Shown in pieces: positions 12,201-24,249 of a stretch of DNA of 64,000 bases (its first letter is position 1; each line of letters opens with the position of its first letter). The DNA lies in assembly GCA_026182355.1 (NCBI GenBank), contig JAPFBL010000116.1, forward strand, positions 620,001 through 684,000, given 5' to 3'. The translations under genes were made by a program, and so were the position numbers. The stretch comes from Hermatobates lingyangjiaoensis (lineage: Eukaryota; Arthropoda; Insecta; Hemiptera; Hermatobatidae). Below the pieces are notes generated by a model. The model worked only from the letters and a program-made list of their open reading frames with translations, was not told the DNA's origin and made no database searches.

Positions 12201-12605
12201 CACAATGATGGTTAATAATAAAATGTAGAAGTAAGTTTCATTAGTGCTTATTTCTTTACTTCTGAAGCTTTATGTGCGTATAGTTAGAATGAGTCAATTT
12301 CAAACTGTCTATTAATCCCTATACGCCTTCTACCTTCTAGTTTTATTATCAATTACTGTAAAGACAGCAAACATATATATTTGAGAACCATGAGTGATTG
12401 CCTTCTTTTTGTATTTCTTAGTTTTATGTATAAATATATATAAATTATGTGTGCCTGTTTGTAAACAACAAACAACAAGAAGTTAATGTTTTAAACATTA
12501 AGATATTATTCAATAATGGACATTAATTAGTTTTAATAAAGTATATGATGTACAGCAGGATAAATAACTGAGAGATGAAAGCTTTACCTTTGACCAGTGT
12601 TGGTT
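9270..12605. other. AT-rich; one family C remnant
   Basis: The only repeat I can place is at about 10965-11060, where GCCTATGAAAAAAGATGTTC and an inverted partial partner resemble the PLE family C terminal module. 9560-9640 and 11630-11740 are GC-richer but show no gene structure I can defend. Confidence 0.5.
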
Positions 12606-12609
12606 TATT

Positions 12610-12770
12610 TCTCCTCTTAGGGAATCTGCGGGAGGATGAGAGTAAGCCGAGGTTGTGAGACTCGGTGTCTGGGTGTCACGTGCTCGGCCCCGGAAGGCCG
12701 ACCTCCAATATATATGCTAAGTCAGGAATGTGTCATTCCACCCATCACCCACCTTAACACTACATATTGA
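12610..12770. other. GC-richer island
   Basis: Stands out from the AT-rich background. It contains a perfect 6-bp inverted repeat, TCGGCC and GGCCGA, around a 6-base loop near 12690. No frame, splice site pair or known repeat identified. It could be an unrecognised repeat or part of an exon. Confidence 0.35.
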
Positions 12771-13119
12771 ATCCAAACATCCCCAGTTCTCTTATCATTT
12801 CCTTGCCCATTATTTACATTTATAGAATACACAAAGAACTAAAACCAGCCGATAATCAATAGGATATTTTAGATTCAAATTAACGACTATATAACTCACC
12901 AAACATGATTTTATGAAGAACCTTCTCGTATATAACTACATCAAATATTTGCTCTAATGAAACAAAGAAACTTACATAATAAAAAGCCAAAATTATTATC
13001 TCTCAAATGATCCGTGCAAATAACAAATATAACAACTTTAATAATAATTAAAAACGAAAGTCATATTAATATATTATCTTACAATAAAAATGTACTCTGA
13101 GCAAAATTTCATTAAGTGC

Positions 13120-13470
13120 TCTGCTGGACTTCTCAGCACAGGCTGCTATATATCAAAATATCAAAATAAGGAGAAACGCAATTCACTGCTGACGACAACA
13201 GAGTAATACATGTCGAAATTATGAGAGAAGTGATATGAGGAGAGGTGCAGAAGAGTGACCTGTTTGTGTATTACTCAGCACAAGTGCATACATCAAAATA
13301 GAGAGAAGAAGCTTGAGTACTATTCAGCACATATCGAAACCACGAGAAAGATGATCTGAGAAGAAGCTTACAAATCGTTAAAGAATACCACATATATCAA
13401 CAGCAGAAAAGGAGTTTCCTGAGAAGAAGCGCAGAAAAGTTATCTGCTCGAGTACTACTCAGCACAGAAT
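13120..13470. repeat. Diverged local repeats
   Basis: CAGCACA recurs near 13134, 13279, 13329 and 13462, each near similar text (TACTCAGCACA, then CATATATCAAAA or similar, then GAGAAGAAG). Spacing is irregular, so this is an old, diverged tandem array rather than a clean satellite. Confidence 0.45.
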
Positions 13471-13474
13471 ACAA

Positions 13475-14960
13475 ATAACTACTAATTGTAAATTACTCCT
13501 ACGGATGTCATATTAATAAATTAACTTTTAAATATAAAATAACTTCCCTGAATCATCCAGCTATTAGATAAAATTAAAGAGAAAGATTTATTATAACATA
13601 GATCTACTGATTCAGTGAAGCTTTGGTTTATCTTCAAGTAACTGTAGATAGGGCTATATCTAAGTATTCAATAATGTTTGAAAGGTTTGTTTTTGAAAGC
13701 TGGATCTTTCTACTATCAAGAAAAAGAGGTATAATTTAACCAAAACACTAAATTAAAATTAACCATATAACAATTACAATTATTGTTATATTACAATAAT
13801 TATTACAATTACAATTAATAATGGACTATTTGGATTATTTGATATTACAATTCAAATATTGCTGTGAAAAGTTTGCATATTAATTTAAATCGAATAATCA
13901 TTAAGTTGAATTATTATGTAATACTAAAACTCTGACAACGTTGATTCATTGATTGTTCGCACGTATAGTGTTGTCTACTGCAGGCAAATATTAACAAGAA
14001 TAGAAAAATAGACTAAATTAAACCAATTTATTTTTCTATGGAGACCTAACTAGTGGTAATCCTTAATAATTCCAGCATTGTCAACATACAAATATAATGT
14101 ATTTAGCATTGGTTGTAGACTGTGTAAACAACCCAGATATAAAAATACACTCAAATTAAGAGACTTCTCTTCGCTTCCTAGATATTTCACTTAACGAGTA
14201 TTCCTAATTTCATACAGTGATATCAGGTCAGACATAATAAGACTTTCTTACATATTAAGTGTCACTAACTATTAAATAATAAACATACTAAATAAAATAA
14301 ATCAAAAATCTTACAAATAAGAAAAAAAATAAAAAATTACTTTTATTTTTATTTACATAGTGTCGCCTACTGTTTATATAAAGAATTCAAACAAATAAAT
14401 TCCTTTTATGTACAATGTTAGCAATTAAAAGAAGAAGTACAATAAATAAGCCGTTCCTTGCTTTTTTTTTTAATTTCTTAATGAATAGGCATCCATTTCA
14501 AACAGAAATTACCAACATATAGATTGAAGGAAATTTAGGTTTTCTTGCACATAGGCCTTATCAGTTTGGCTATTAATACATAGAATTAATAGGGTGATTT
14601 TTTCCTAGAGATTTCATTTTAAAAGTAAACTTCACATCATGCAGCAGTGTTATCCTAGCGATATAAACTTTCTTTCAGAAGTTTGTTATCAACTTATGGT
14701 TAAAAAACTCAATATTTCAAAAAAAAATATTTTAAATAAGAAGAAAAAATTACATAATTACTTTTAATTTATTTTTAAGACAAATTGGTCATGTTTTTTT
14801 TTAATATTGTGTCAATTTATTGGTTATAGGGTTACATGAGTATATAGGGACGTAATGCATTGATATAGTGATGGATATTATTTACCGCTTTGTAGAGGAA
14901 TGAAATGTTGCATTACGAGGTAGTGATGTTCTAGTGATGGGGTGAATTGGAGTCACTGGT
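13475..14960. other. AT-rich, nothing recognised
   Basis: No supported feature. There are several AT palindromes near 13760-13810. Confidence 0.6.
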
Positions 14961-14964
14961 CCTT

Positions 14965-15255
14965 GGGGTATTGTTCGTTACTGCACTAAAAAAGACCATT
15001 AGAAAAATGCATCCCTTTGAAAGAGTCATCGCTGTCCTCATGTCAATACATTTGTTCAACTCATGCTTCCCCTATAATCAAAAACTGTTGGCAAAATCCC
15101 CACAGCTTCACAGTATAACAACGTCTCAAATTTATTGTCGGTTTTATTTGTGTTTTGTTCTGGTTTGATTATCAATCTTCAATGATTGACTTGATCTATC
15201 AATGGGATGAACTGCTTTAATGGACTTTTTAAGAGCAGTAACAAACATTCTTTAA
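14965..15255. repeat. Inverted-repeat pair, possible small DNA element
   Basis: The segment containing GTTACTGCACTAAAAAAGAC (near 14977-14997) recurs reversed near 15216-15245 (GACTTTTTAAGAGCAGTAAC). Arms are ~30 bp and ~75% alike, about 220 bp apart. This could be the ends of a small non-autonomous transposon. No target duplication confirmed. The frame at 14947-15168 inside it has no family resemblance. Confidence 0.4.
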
Positions 15256-15259
15256 GAAT

Positions 15260-16570
15260 CAAATACCTAATTTAACTTCCACAGAACCACATCATTTCAT
15301 AAGGGTCCTAATTCGGTTATATATCATCCAATAAAATATCAAATAGAGACAACTAAAACAATTATAAACCCTCTTAGATGATAGTACAAAAATTAAAAAT
15401 GAATTAAACTATGTAACTGTACAGTACGTTATTCATAGGATAACGTACCTATAGATTTCATCACTTATAGCATTCATTCAATATAATGATATGAAGAATT
15501 ATCCTGTTCATTAAGTATTAATCATCTAACTAGTTAGAGATCATCTCATGCCTGATGATATAAAGTGCTCTACCGAAATTTAATTTTTTGTTATAATTCC
15601 TAAAACAAAGGTAGACACTTTAAAATAAAGAAGTTAATGAAATGTATTATTAATGAGTTTGATAATGCTTTTAATTACAGTAATGATGATTTTGTATCAC
15701 TCGAAAGGTTGATTTTTCTCTTAGTATATTACCGTTGTCATGAAAAAAAGTTAGCTTATAGATTTGGAACTGGTGCCATATTTTGAGGTTACAAAATTAA
15801 ATAATAGATATTTTCATTAGAAAAGATTTTATATTTGGCTAATTTGCTATAATAAATACACAGTATTAATTGTTATTTGAATTGTTTACCGATGTAATAT
15901 TCATTTTAAATAATTATAGTAAATCACAATGAATAAAAGTAACCCTTTATATATTAATTTATAATTTTTTAAAAATATTCGCTCACCAAAGCTAGGCTCT
16001 AATAATTTCTACACAGATAACAAAAAAATTTACAACTACGAAAGTTAAATTGAATAATAATTTATGGCTTTAATATTAATAGGTTAAAGCGGAAAGTTTA
16101 ATAATGAAGGTTTACTGGAGTAGGAGCAGGGTACCAGATTACAATCAAGTTACGCAGTTGCTCCGGTATGCCTCCTCATCCTACAGTATCATTGTCTTCC
16201 ATTCCTCGACCTACTTCTCCTAAAGTAATTCAATTTGCCTAATAAACGAATAACCAATTTATATGGAGGTGAAAAAATCCTAAATCCTAACAGATTATTT
16301 GATTTGGAATACCTTAAGTGAGACGCAATCACAAATGTAAATTATAAATTAACTTCATCCAAGCCAGTTACCAGTGGTTTTACTTCAAATAAAGTAAAAC
16401 ATTTAAAAACATTCAAAAGTAAAGTTTAAAAATAAATGCAGATAAATTCCAAGGGTACTGTTTTCCTTTGCAGCAGTCATTAATATATAACAAATTCAAT
16501 AATATATCAAACATTTGATAGAATAGATCTATTATTTAATCGGGATTCATTTAATTTTCTAGATTCAAAA
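15260..16570. other. AT-rich, nothing recognised
   Basis: 16110-16220 is slightly GC-richer. No gene or repeat supported. Confidence 0.55.
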
Positions 16571-16574
16571 ATCA

Positions 16575-16682
16575 AACTCTCGTTGCCGATGTTTCAGTTT
16601 TATTTAAAAATTCAAGAAATTCTTAATTCTGCCTATAAAAAAGTTTTCAAATAAAACCGAAACGTTGGCAACAAGACTTTGA
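16575..16682. mobile_element. Inverted pair of PLE family C ribozyme-like modules
   Basis: The - strand copy (16580-16615) and the + strand copy (16631-16680) face each other. The + copy reads GCCTATAAAAAAG, stem II GTTTT/AAAAC, GAAACGTTGGC, with GCC and GGC able to form stem I. The core heptamer is degraded in both (CUAUAAA in the + copy). A (TA)n tract follows at 16729. Confidence 0.5.
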
Positions 16683-16725
16683 TTTTTGTGCTGGATACTT
16701 GATTGAATCCCAAATCAATATATAT

Positions 16726-16728
<3 letters not shown>

Positions 16729-16780
<52 letters not shown>
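16729..16780. repeat. (TA)n microsatellite
   Basis: Long TA run at the left edge of the large inverted repeat. It yields runs of Tyr-Ile in translation that should not be read as genes. Confidence 0.95.
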
Positions 16781-16784
<4 letters not shown>

Positions 16785-16872
16785 TAAAATTCGAAAAAAC
16801 GATCCAAACTGGACGCAAATCAGTTCACAAACGAAGAAAAGCAACACACAGAGGAAGAGACACACTTACAAA

Positions 16873-16903
16873 CTCAAATTTTCGGATGATCCGTCTTCAG
16901 GAG
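16873..16903 (-). ncRNA. Hammerhead-like motif, family B, left arm
   Basis: Mirror of 17380-17410, with the core CTGAAGA at 16894-16900 on the - strand. See that entry for the structure. Confidence 0.5.
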
Positions 16904-17379
16904 AAAAGAGAGAAAGGGCGACCAAGCACGCCGGAAACACAACGGCAGGAAACCGTCCCGGCAACCGACCGTGCTGCCACGCGCGCCCGGTTCAGGAAGT
17001 AATGAAGTAGAGACGATCAGAAGAAAATTAATATTAAAATTAAAATTAAGAATTAAGAAAAGCAGTTCTGGTTGATTGAAGGTAAAAAATAAACAGCAGG
17101 AAGATAAATGAAGTATAAAAAGGAATACCGTTAAAAATACCTAAATGAAGTATATAAAATACCTTTTTATACTTCATTTATCTTCCTGCTGTTTATTTTA
17201 CCTTCAATCAACCAGAACTGCTTTTCTTAATTCTTAATTTTAATTTTAATATTAATTTTCTTCTGATCGTCTCTACTTCATTACTTCCTGAACCGGGCGC
17301 GCGTGGCAGCACGGTCGGTTGCCGGGACGGTTTCCTGCCGTTGTGTTTCCGGCGTGCTTGGTCGCCCTTTCTCTCTTTT

Positions 17380-17410
17380 CTCCTGAAGACGGATCATCCG
17401 AAAATTTGAG
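17380..17410 (+). ncRNA. Hammerhead-like motif, family B, right arm
   Basis: CTC (17380-17382), core CTGAAGA (17383-17389), one unpaired C, stem II GGA-TCA-TCC (17391-17399), GAAA (17400-17403), AATT palindrome and T, then GAG (17408-17410) pairing with the CTC as stem I. All fixed core positions of a hammerhead (CUGANGA, GAAA, UH before stem I) are met. Stem I is only 3 bp before mismatches and stem II only 3 bp, so activity is uncertain. PLE hammerheads with such short stem III are thought to work as dimers. Confidence 0.5.
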
Positions 17411-17459
17411 TTTGTAAGTGTGTCTCTTCCTCTGTGTGTTGCTTTTCTTCGTTTGTGAA

Positions 17460-17462
<3 letters not shown>

Positions 17463-17500
<38 letters not shown>
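17463..17500. repeat. (TA)n microsatellite
   Basis: Right border of the family B foldback. Confidence 0.95.
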
Positions 17501-17502
<2 letters not shown>

Positions 17503-17504
17503 TC

Positions 17505-18640
17505 TTAAACAAATCCCCAATTCTAACCCCATGGTTACCTTGTGGGCTTAAGTTTAATATCAATCAATAAAATTTTTTCATTATTTCATAAATAAATGTA
17601 AATTGATTAAATAAACTGTGACTCTAAAATGAAATCTGTTTACAATCAAATATCAAATCTTTGTACAACGAATCCTTGATGATCTCTGTTAAATTTATGA
17701 ACGGTTGATACTAACAAAATGTCCGTATGATTTTTTGAGGCAAAAAGAACTGAATAATTAAAACATTTTTCAATTTATTAAAAAAATAAATATAATCTTA
17801 CAATTAATTGATTAAAAAAAAGAAGAAAATTGGTCTATTGATAAACAATGCAAATAGTTCTCCATAGTTATCTCTTAATTTTAAAAAGCGTTTTTCCTCT
17901 TAAACTGATTGGAATTTAAAAATTATTTGTCTAGACGTACAAACAATTCAGGACAAATTCAGGAAGCAATTAAATAAATGTCGGCCATCACTCCTTCAAC
18001 TATGCTGAAAAATCATTCCAACGTTTAATTCCATTTTGCAAAATGTTGGTGTGTTTGAATCACCTCGGGAGTATAAAGTTTATCTCGCATTTCAATTTAT
18101 TTGACTAGGACATTAAAACTTGAATCACACAAAAAAAATTTAAATTATAACACTTTAGGAGGCTAAACATTTATCATCTCTGAGGATACTAGTTTTCCGC
18201 TACAGAATAAAAATGTTTTTCTTAAATAAAATGTCTGACATTTTATTGAAACATTATCAGAATAGGAAATAATAAAACATTTTATGACTCTAAATTTAAT
18301 ATGATTCACTTCAGTGACTAACCCATACAACAGATCACAGTTCAGGGCTACCTACACGTGAATCTTGGCCGTCTCAAACTATTGGTTATTCTAGATCCAG
18401 ATTTCAGAGAACTTAAGTACCAATCGTTTAGACAACTGACAACATTGCCAACTGCTATAGTGATGATCCATCTCATTATCATACTCACTGAACAATTACA
18501 TCATTCACTGATAATTTTTGTTCCGACTCCTGACTAAAACCAGTTTGCACTACAGAAAACTATGAACAATAAGACCACACGACCGCAAATAAGACGTTAT
18601 TACAGTACAGAGAAACTTAATAATCTACATGAATTACTGA
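17505..18640. other. AT-rich, nothing recognised
   Basis: No supported coding or repeat feature. Confidence 0.6.
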
Positions 18641-18644
18641 CAGT

Positions 18645-18855
18645 CCAAGTTAGAGTAGCACAGTAATTAGTAGCAGTCGAAGGTTACGACGTGCGATATA
18701 GTACGCGGATATATTCGTTGGTTGTTGGATCACCTGTTGCTTTTGCAAACAACGACAAACAGAAGAAACAGCTTCCGACATGTCAAACGTCGTCTCCTCA
18801 ACCTTGGGTCTAGATTCACAGAGGCCAACATCATATGACAGGCACATATATGAAT
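18645..18855. other. GC-richer unique stretch beside a PLE end
   Basis: Composition is more balanced than the surroundings. Open frames exist on both strands (18650-18931 on -, and a short + frame from the ATG at 18779). The + frame runs into the inserted PLE module, so neither is a convincing gene. It may be unique host sequence into which the PLE end at 18862 inserted. Confidence 0.35.
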
Positions 18856-18861
18856 GTAAAT

Positions 18862-19150
18862 CAATGATCAAACCAAGATCTTTCAACCGTAACAAGCGGT
18901 CTTCGTCAGAGTGAAAAACCCAACTGAACACTAGATGCAGAAAACATCCGGTGAGGAGTTGAGAAGAGTGGGAGGGAAGAGTGGTATTTTAAAAGGGTGA
19001 AAGTGCAGGAAAGGACTAATGTCCAGAAAGGGATTTTTGGGGAAACAAAGGAGTACAGTAAGAAAAAGTAAAAAAAACTATCCGCTAGCTGTCAACCCTC
19101 TTTGAAGAGGCTTATTTCACGTGTTTATGTAAAAGCTTTTTATATATGAA
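18862..19150 (-). mobile_element. PLE family A terminal region
   Basis: The - strand order is TTTCACGTG-type end, GAGGGTTGACAGCTAGCGGA, TTTCCCCAAA, CCTTTTAAAATAC, CCTCACCGGATGTTTT, then the hammerhead remnant. 18925-19110 is closely similar to 27610-27775, which lies directly after the stop of a PLE GIY-YIG fragment, so this is the 3' non-coding and terminal region of the same family. Here the hammerhead is retained; at 27600 it is missing. Confidence 0.7.
18868..18925 (-). ncRNA. Hammerhead remnant, family A, distal stem I lost
   Basis: On the - strand: CACT, CTGACGA (18903-18909), stem II GACCG/CGGTT, GAAAGATCTT. The core and stem II are intact, but the downstream AGTC and GGG/CCC partners are replaced by GGTTTGATC because ~24 bases are deleted. 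Stem I is reduced to 2-3 pairs with one G.U. Confidence 0.6.
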
Positions 19151-19154
19151 TGTG

Positions 19155-20290
19155 TTGACCAAAAAATTTCTCTTGGTAACAACAGTACTTAAATGCGAAT
19201 ATGCATTTGGTGACAGAACAGGTCACTGAAGACACTACATGCGGCCATTTCATTGGATAATAATTCTCTCTATTGTTTTTCATGTACATGTATTAACGTG
19301 GAAGTATCAGAACCAAAATGTGTTTTAATTTATCACATGTCGTGAAAATCCACTTTCTAATTTGTATAGAATATATATTTGTACTGCTTAATCCAGATAA
19401 AATTTTAGCAACAGGTTGTTACCTTGACAATATTCACATGTCATAAATATGAGATGCATATTTTTAATTTGTTAAGTAATATATTCAAAACATATTTATC
19501 ACTACTCCGTTTTGATTGCATGATATGAATAATATGATTTATAAACGCAAATTTCCATCTGAAATAGGAACATTTCAAAAATGAATTTATTTCAGCATTA
19601 TTGTAAAATAAATAAGGAACACCAATGCATATACCCAACGGAAATGAAAACTTAGCGGATTTTCAATTATTTAATTACCTTACAGTAACTGTTGTAGTTT
19701 CTAATACATTTAAAACATCAATCGTAAAATTTTATTGAGAAATTGAAACTCATAAATAAGGACAAGAAATAGTCGCGATTTAATAATTAAAAATGTTAAT
19801 CATTAATTGGTTTTACTTATATCATTATAATTATTAATTAAGATTGTTCAAAATATTTATAACATTCCTGCATTCAGAGATTAATTAATAAAAATTGTTA
19901 ATCGTAAATTCGTTTTTCGAATTTCGTTTGCTGTATACTATGCATGTAAGTCACTATTACAATGGACCAGAGTGTGTTTATATACGAGGTGGTTAGAGGT
20001 GGTTAGAGGTATGCACATGTAATGAACCAAAAAAAGTTCTAATTATTCTATTTCTACTGTTTTGTTTAAAATATAACATGATGATTACGCGTATATCCTT
20101 ATATTTTAAAATAACTTATCCTTTTTCACAGTTCATTTAGAGAATAGTATTACATACAACACATATGTTACTTACAGTTATGTAGAGGAGGGATAATCTT
20201 ATTCAGCAAACCGAATCACTTGTATTCTGAAAAATAAAAAAAAATATCATAATAATAAAATATACCTATCAAAATATTTTCTGTATACAT
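19155..20290. other. AT-rich, nothing recognised
   Basis: Includes a short direct duplication GAGGTGGTTA near 19985-20010. No genes supported. Confidence 0.6.
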
Positions 20291-20295
20291 TTATT

Positions 20296-20504
20296 TATAT
20301 TGGAAATAGGTAAAACCGTCATACCTCGTAAGATGATCATGGAGTCGTTGGAGCGCCTTCGGACGTTGTCCATCTTCGATCGCAACAAACTTACTCAACA
20401 AACCAGTAGGTTTGTTACGATCGAAGATGGACAACGTCCGAAAGCGGTCCAACGACTCCATGATTATCTTACGAGGTATGGCGGTTTTACCTATTTCTAA
20501 TATA
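20296..20504. mobile_element. Hairpin element, copy 1
   Basis: Arms 20296-20390 and 20410-20504 are near-perfect reverse complements with a 19-base loop. Each arm carries CCGTCATACCTCGTAAGAT and a GATCG-centred block. The second copy is at 36310-36470, also palindromic. The shared sequence extends past the right arm (to about 20549 and 36512), so the repeat unit is larger than the hairpin. A stem-loop followed by GAAA on the - strand just right of the arm resembles a hammerhead stem II (see findings). Short frames over the hairpin are artefacts of the palindrome. Confidence 0.75.
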
Positions 20505-20549
20505 AATCATACTAACCTCAGTGGTATTAACAATATGCATGTATATATT

Positions 20550-21195
20550 TGTCATGAAATGCTTTTATTAATGTTTTTTTTTAAGAAAAAGTTTCTTTTT
20601 AAGTTAATTTTTTAAGACAAGGATAAACGTACGTACAACAATATTTTACTATAAAGACGTGAAATATGACAACGTCAAATTTACAGTAAGTTATTTGGGA
20701 ACAGGACTAAAGTATATACCTATTTGCTAGGCATTACTGAAGCCCAATGCTAATATCAATTTGAAATCTTCAGACAAAGCACTTATTTGTCTCCTGCGGG
20801 GTAGATCTGCTTCTGGACTTAATCTCAGTCATTACTTTTCTGCATTATTTATTCATTTTAAACAAACTTGTTTACTTATTCATTCTCTATATTTAATTTT
20901 TTTTTTACTAAATCATATTATTTACTTTCTTAAAGATAATCTTTACTTGTATATTTATATTTTTTTATTAATTTTATATTTTTCTTGTTCTCTGACTCCA
21001 TAAGTTAACAATACTGATAGAACATCTCTTGAATGAGACTTCAACTCTTGTTTGTGTTCAGAATGGCTTAAAAAACGATTTCTGTTAAAAACGAAATCAA
21101 AATATATTAATGAGTTTTCTGATCTCTTTTATGGTTTTCATTCTGAGAATTTATTTTAAATATATATGAATGTCCATGTCACAGAAAAAAATTCT
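20550..21195. other. AT-rich, nothing recognised
   Basis: Poly-T and AT-rich runs near 20880-20990. No feature supported. Confidence 0.6.
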
Positions 21196-21199
21196 GAAA

Positions 21200-21250
21200 T
21201 AGGTCAAATAACTTTTAACCAAGCAATGGTTTTCGTCAGAGTCTCACTCA
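21200..21250 (-). ncRNA. Diverged hammerhead-like motif
   Basis: On the - strand: GAGACT, CTGACGA (21233-21239), stem II AACC-ATTGCTT-GGTT (4 bp, 7-base loop), then AAAA in place of GAAA. The loop size and stem place it near family A. G12 is lost and the stem III palindrome (AGATCT in family A) is not kept. Confidence 0.4.
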
Positions 21251-21254
21251 AATA

Positions 21255-22776
21255 AATCTCAGTGACATTTTATTACACCTGTTTACTGTGAAATAATAAA
21301 CAACGTTTAAACCAAAGTGAACATTTCCAAAATGAGACTAAGACCTACAAGTCGTAATAGGATGTCATCATCCAGCTAATAATAAGAAGGAATCAATTTA
21401 TGTCTCAAGAGTATCATATCTGTTTAGCAATTCCGTGGTTTTATATTTTATAGTTACGTGATCTATTATAATTATTTTTAAGAAAATTGTTAACCTTCAA
21501 TTGTCAAACCATACTCTAAAACGTTTCAAATTGCAAGACCTGAGTAGTTGTATAACTCACTGTTAGGTAAACAGCTATACCTACCAATAAAAAAATTTGA
21601 AAAGCCACTGAAACTGAAGCATTGAATAACATTTTAAAGCTGTTAAAAATACTTAGAATAAAAGATACCAGAAAACATAAGTTCTAAGAACTAGATTGTT
21701 TTGTAAAGTTAAATGCAGTTATTCAATTGGAAAATTGTGAAAACACTGAATTAAATATATTGTTATTATAAAACTCTATTAAGGAGTTGGTGCTACAACT
21801 GAGAAAAAGGCACAGAGTTATGGATTTCTTCCAATTAATACAAGTTTTTATTCTTATTGCAAACAAATAAATCTAAAACACAGTTTACAAGTATTGTGTT
21901 TCCTTGTGCTTTATATTTATATATTTTATAAAATATATAAAACAATTAATTAATATTTAATTAATGATTTAATTTTTATTTAAATCATTTTAAATTGATT
22001 TTACAACAATATTTATATAAGTTTTATTTGACTTAAAGCATTAAAATTTACCATAAATAAAGCAAAAAAATGTTATATATAAATCAGTTTTAAGTCTAAG
22101 CAAATTTATCTTGATTCGACCGATGTTGCTATAACTAACGAAATCATTTCTTTATAATAAAGGCTGGTTCTTGACTAACTATTGGCCTAAGGAATGTATG
22201 GAATATGCGTAGTAAAAGTCATAAGTTTCAGACCCGAGATCTTCTATGATTTATTAGTCAGTAATGCTTCATTAGTAACCGTCAATACGGTGAGGTAAGT
22301 TTGTTCTGTGGTAGAGACTATTTTCGTAGTCGCCTGTTCCTAGAACAAATAAGACCAATTTTGAATAACTTCTCTACAAACAATTGGAGTTCAATTTTTT
22401 CAGGGAATGACAGCTATTCCGGGATTAAGGACTAGATTGATCTAGAAGTTTTGTATCTCGTTTATAGTTAGGCGCTTTATATAATTTTTCACCATCTCAA
22501 ATCCCATATGACACTGAAAATAGATGTATCTAGCGTACAAACAAGCGCAGGTTACAACGGAAGCAGAATTGTTCTGTAATATCTCGATATGTTTTTGTTC
22601 CTAAACTCTAACTTCTACCAGACTAAAGACGCACAAATCATTGTTGCAAATAATACTATTATTTATATAACCTCGTTTACGTCACAAAAAGTATCATTCT
22701 ATCTAAATATTGGGCCCAAATGACATCATAAGACCAAGGTTACCTCTATAGGGCCTATAGATGGTGTCTAAAAGTC

Positions 22777-22817
<41 letters not shown>

Positions 22818-24245
22818 TAATGGAAAAGGTGTATCACTTTCTAATGGTCTACAAACAAACCTTTCATTTTGTTTCCCTTGAGTTTTTTTTTCTACTTTAC
22901 TTTTGAGAACAGGGTGAGCTGAAATATTTGAAAACCATAAACGTTTGTTTTTGTTACTTAGTTATAAGTTAAATATGCAATGTGTAACACTTTAAAAGAA
23001 CAAATGACAATCTAAACTGACAATTGTTTAAGTCTGAAACTCAGACGAGTTAAACTCATATGAAGCCAAAAATTAACTGAACAATTACGAGTATGATGCC
23101 ATCTCAATATGTTTGTACAATCTCTTCAAGTCAGAAGTTAAGGATACATGAAGAAGATTATCTCCTAAATTTTCCAACCGTTTATATTTTGTTGAGATAT
23201 TTGGAATACAATTTTACAGATATTCAACAGGTGCTTTGAATTACGGTCATTTGCACGTACCTCTAGCACTCAGAACACCCGTAAGTAACTACGAGTATGA
23301 TGGAGAAATCATCTGTAAACATTGCCTTCATAACGGTCCATGAACTTCTTGTATTTTTCATTTTCTTTGAGATAGCATATTGGCGAAATTATTGAGGGAA
23401 AATCATGAGTGTTTATCGCCATTTTGTGTTGCTGAGTTTGAAGTTTTAATTATATAGAGAGAGATTTAATACGCAGGTGGAAAATTAATTTATATCTAAC
23501 AATTTAAATAGGGAGGAGGGGAAAATCTGGTCTTGATAGCTCCTACAACTTTAACAGGGCTTCTCCTTCTTTATTTTAGGTTCTTACATAACTTAAAACT
23601 TTCCTCTTTTGATCTTGCAGTCACTTTTTGAATAACATTTAAAACATCTTTGGATTCTAATAACTTTGTTTTTGATATCTTATAAACATGTTTTAAAGGA
23701 ATAAATCGCATACAGAAAATGCAGACAGTAAAAGGAAAATGTTTAATCATGAAAGTTTTTGTTTGTAAGTATAAAAAAAACAACTTTTTTATCAGAAGTT
23801 TCATGAAAATTGTATTCTCAAAAGAGATTCCTTGTTATATGTTTTATTCAGAAGAATCATAACAAGTAAGCAAACATATGCTTTAATGGATTCACAATCG
23901 ATCTAAAGCTCACTATAAAGATTTGATACAGACATAAAGACTTTACTTCCTTAAACACTTTAAAGGCTTTGTCCTCTTCGATACATAAGAAACTTTACAA
24001 AATATATCACAAGATATTTACTAATAGGTTTCTTAAACATTCTTCAATGAAATCTAACTGTTAATTCCTTCAGCCATATTCAATATACATCAGAACAGTT
24101 CTGGTTGCTCAATCATTTCCAAAACCATAATATTACTTGAAACTGAAAAATACTTAAACAAACAACTGAATTGTAAATAAATTAACTTATCTTAACTAGT
24201 AAGTCTTGATGGAAAAATTAAGCAAACTATACAAAATATAATTTA
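21255..24245. other. AT-rich; one (TA)n tract
   Basis: A (TA)n tract lies at about 22785-22813. 22140-22470 is slightly GC-richer. No gene, RNA or transposon recognised. Confidence 0.6.
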
Positions 24246-24249
24246 TAAA

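Larger units (their letters stand above)
16821..17462. mobile_element. Large foldback of PLE family B terminal modules
   Basis: Left arm 16821-17123 and right arm 17162-17462 are near-perfect reverse complements (~300 bp each) around a 38-bp spacer. Each arm carries a hammerhead-like motif (16873-16903 on -, 17380-17410 on +) and a GC-rich block with CGTCCCGGCAACC or its complement. Both outer sides meet (TA)n. Parts of the arm (TGTAAGTGTGT, CTCTGTGTGTT, CTTTTCTT) recur at 28770-28902 and 25060-25140, next to PLE N-terminal coding fragments, which ties the module to a PLE. The near identity of the arms points to recent formation or ongoing gene conversion. Confidence 0.8.

Noticed and set aside
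16633..17563. Open frames with Tyr-Ile repeats and basic tails
   Set aside because: They are produced by (TA)n read in frame plus the inverted-repeat arms; the same peptide appears from both arms.
18650..18931. 93-codon - strand frame as a host gene
   Set aside because: Its first third is PLE family A hammerhead sequence read as protein.
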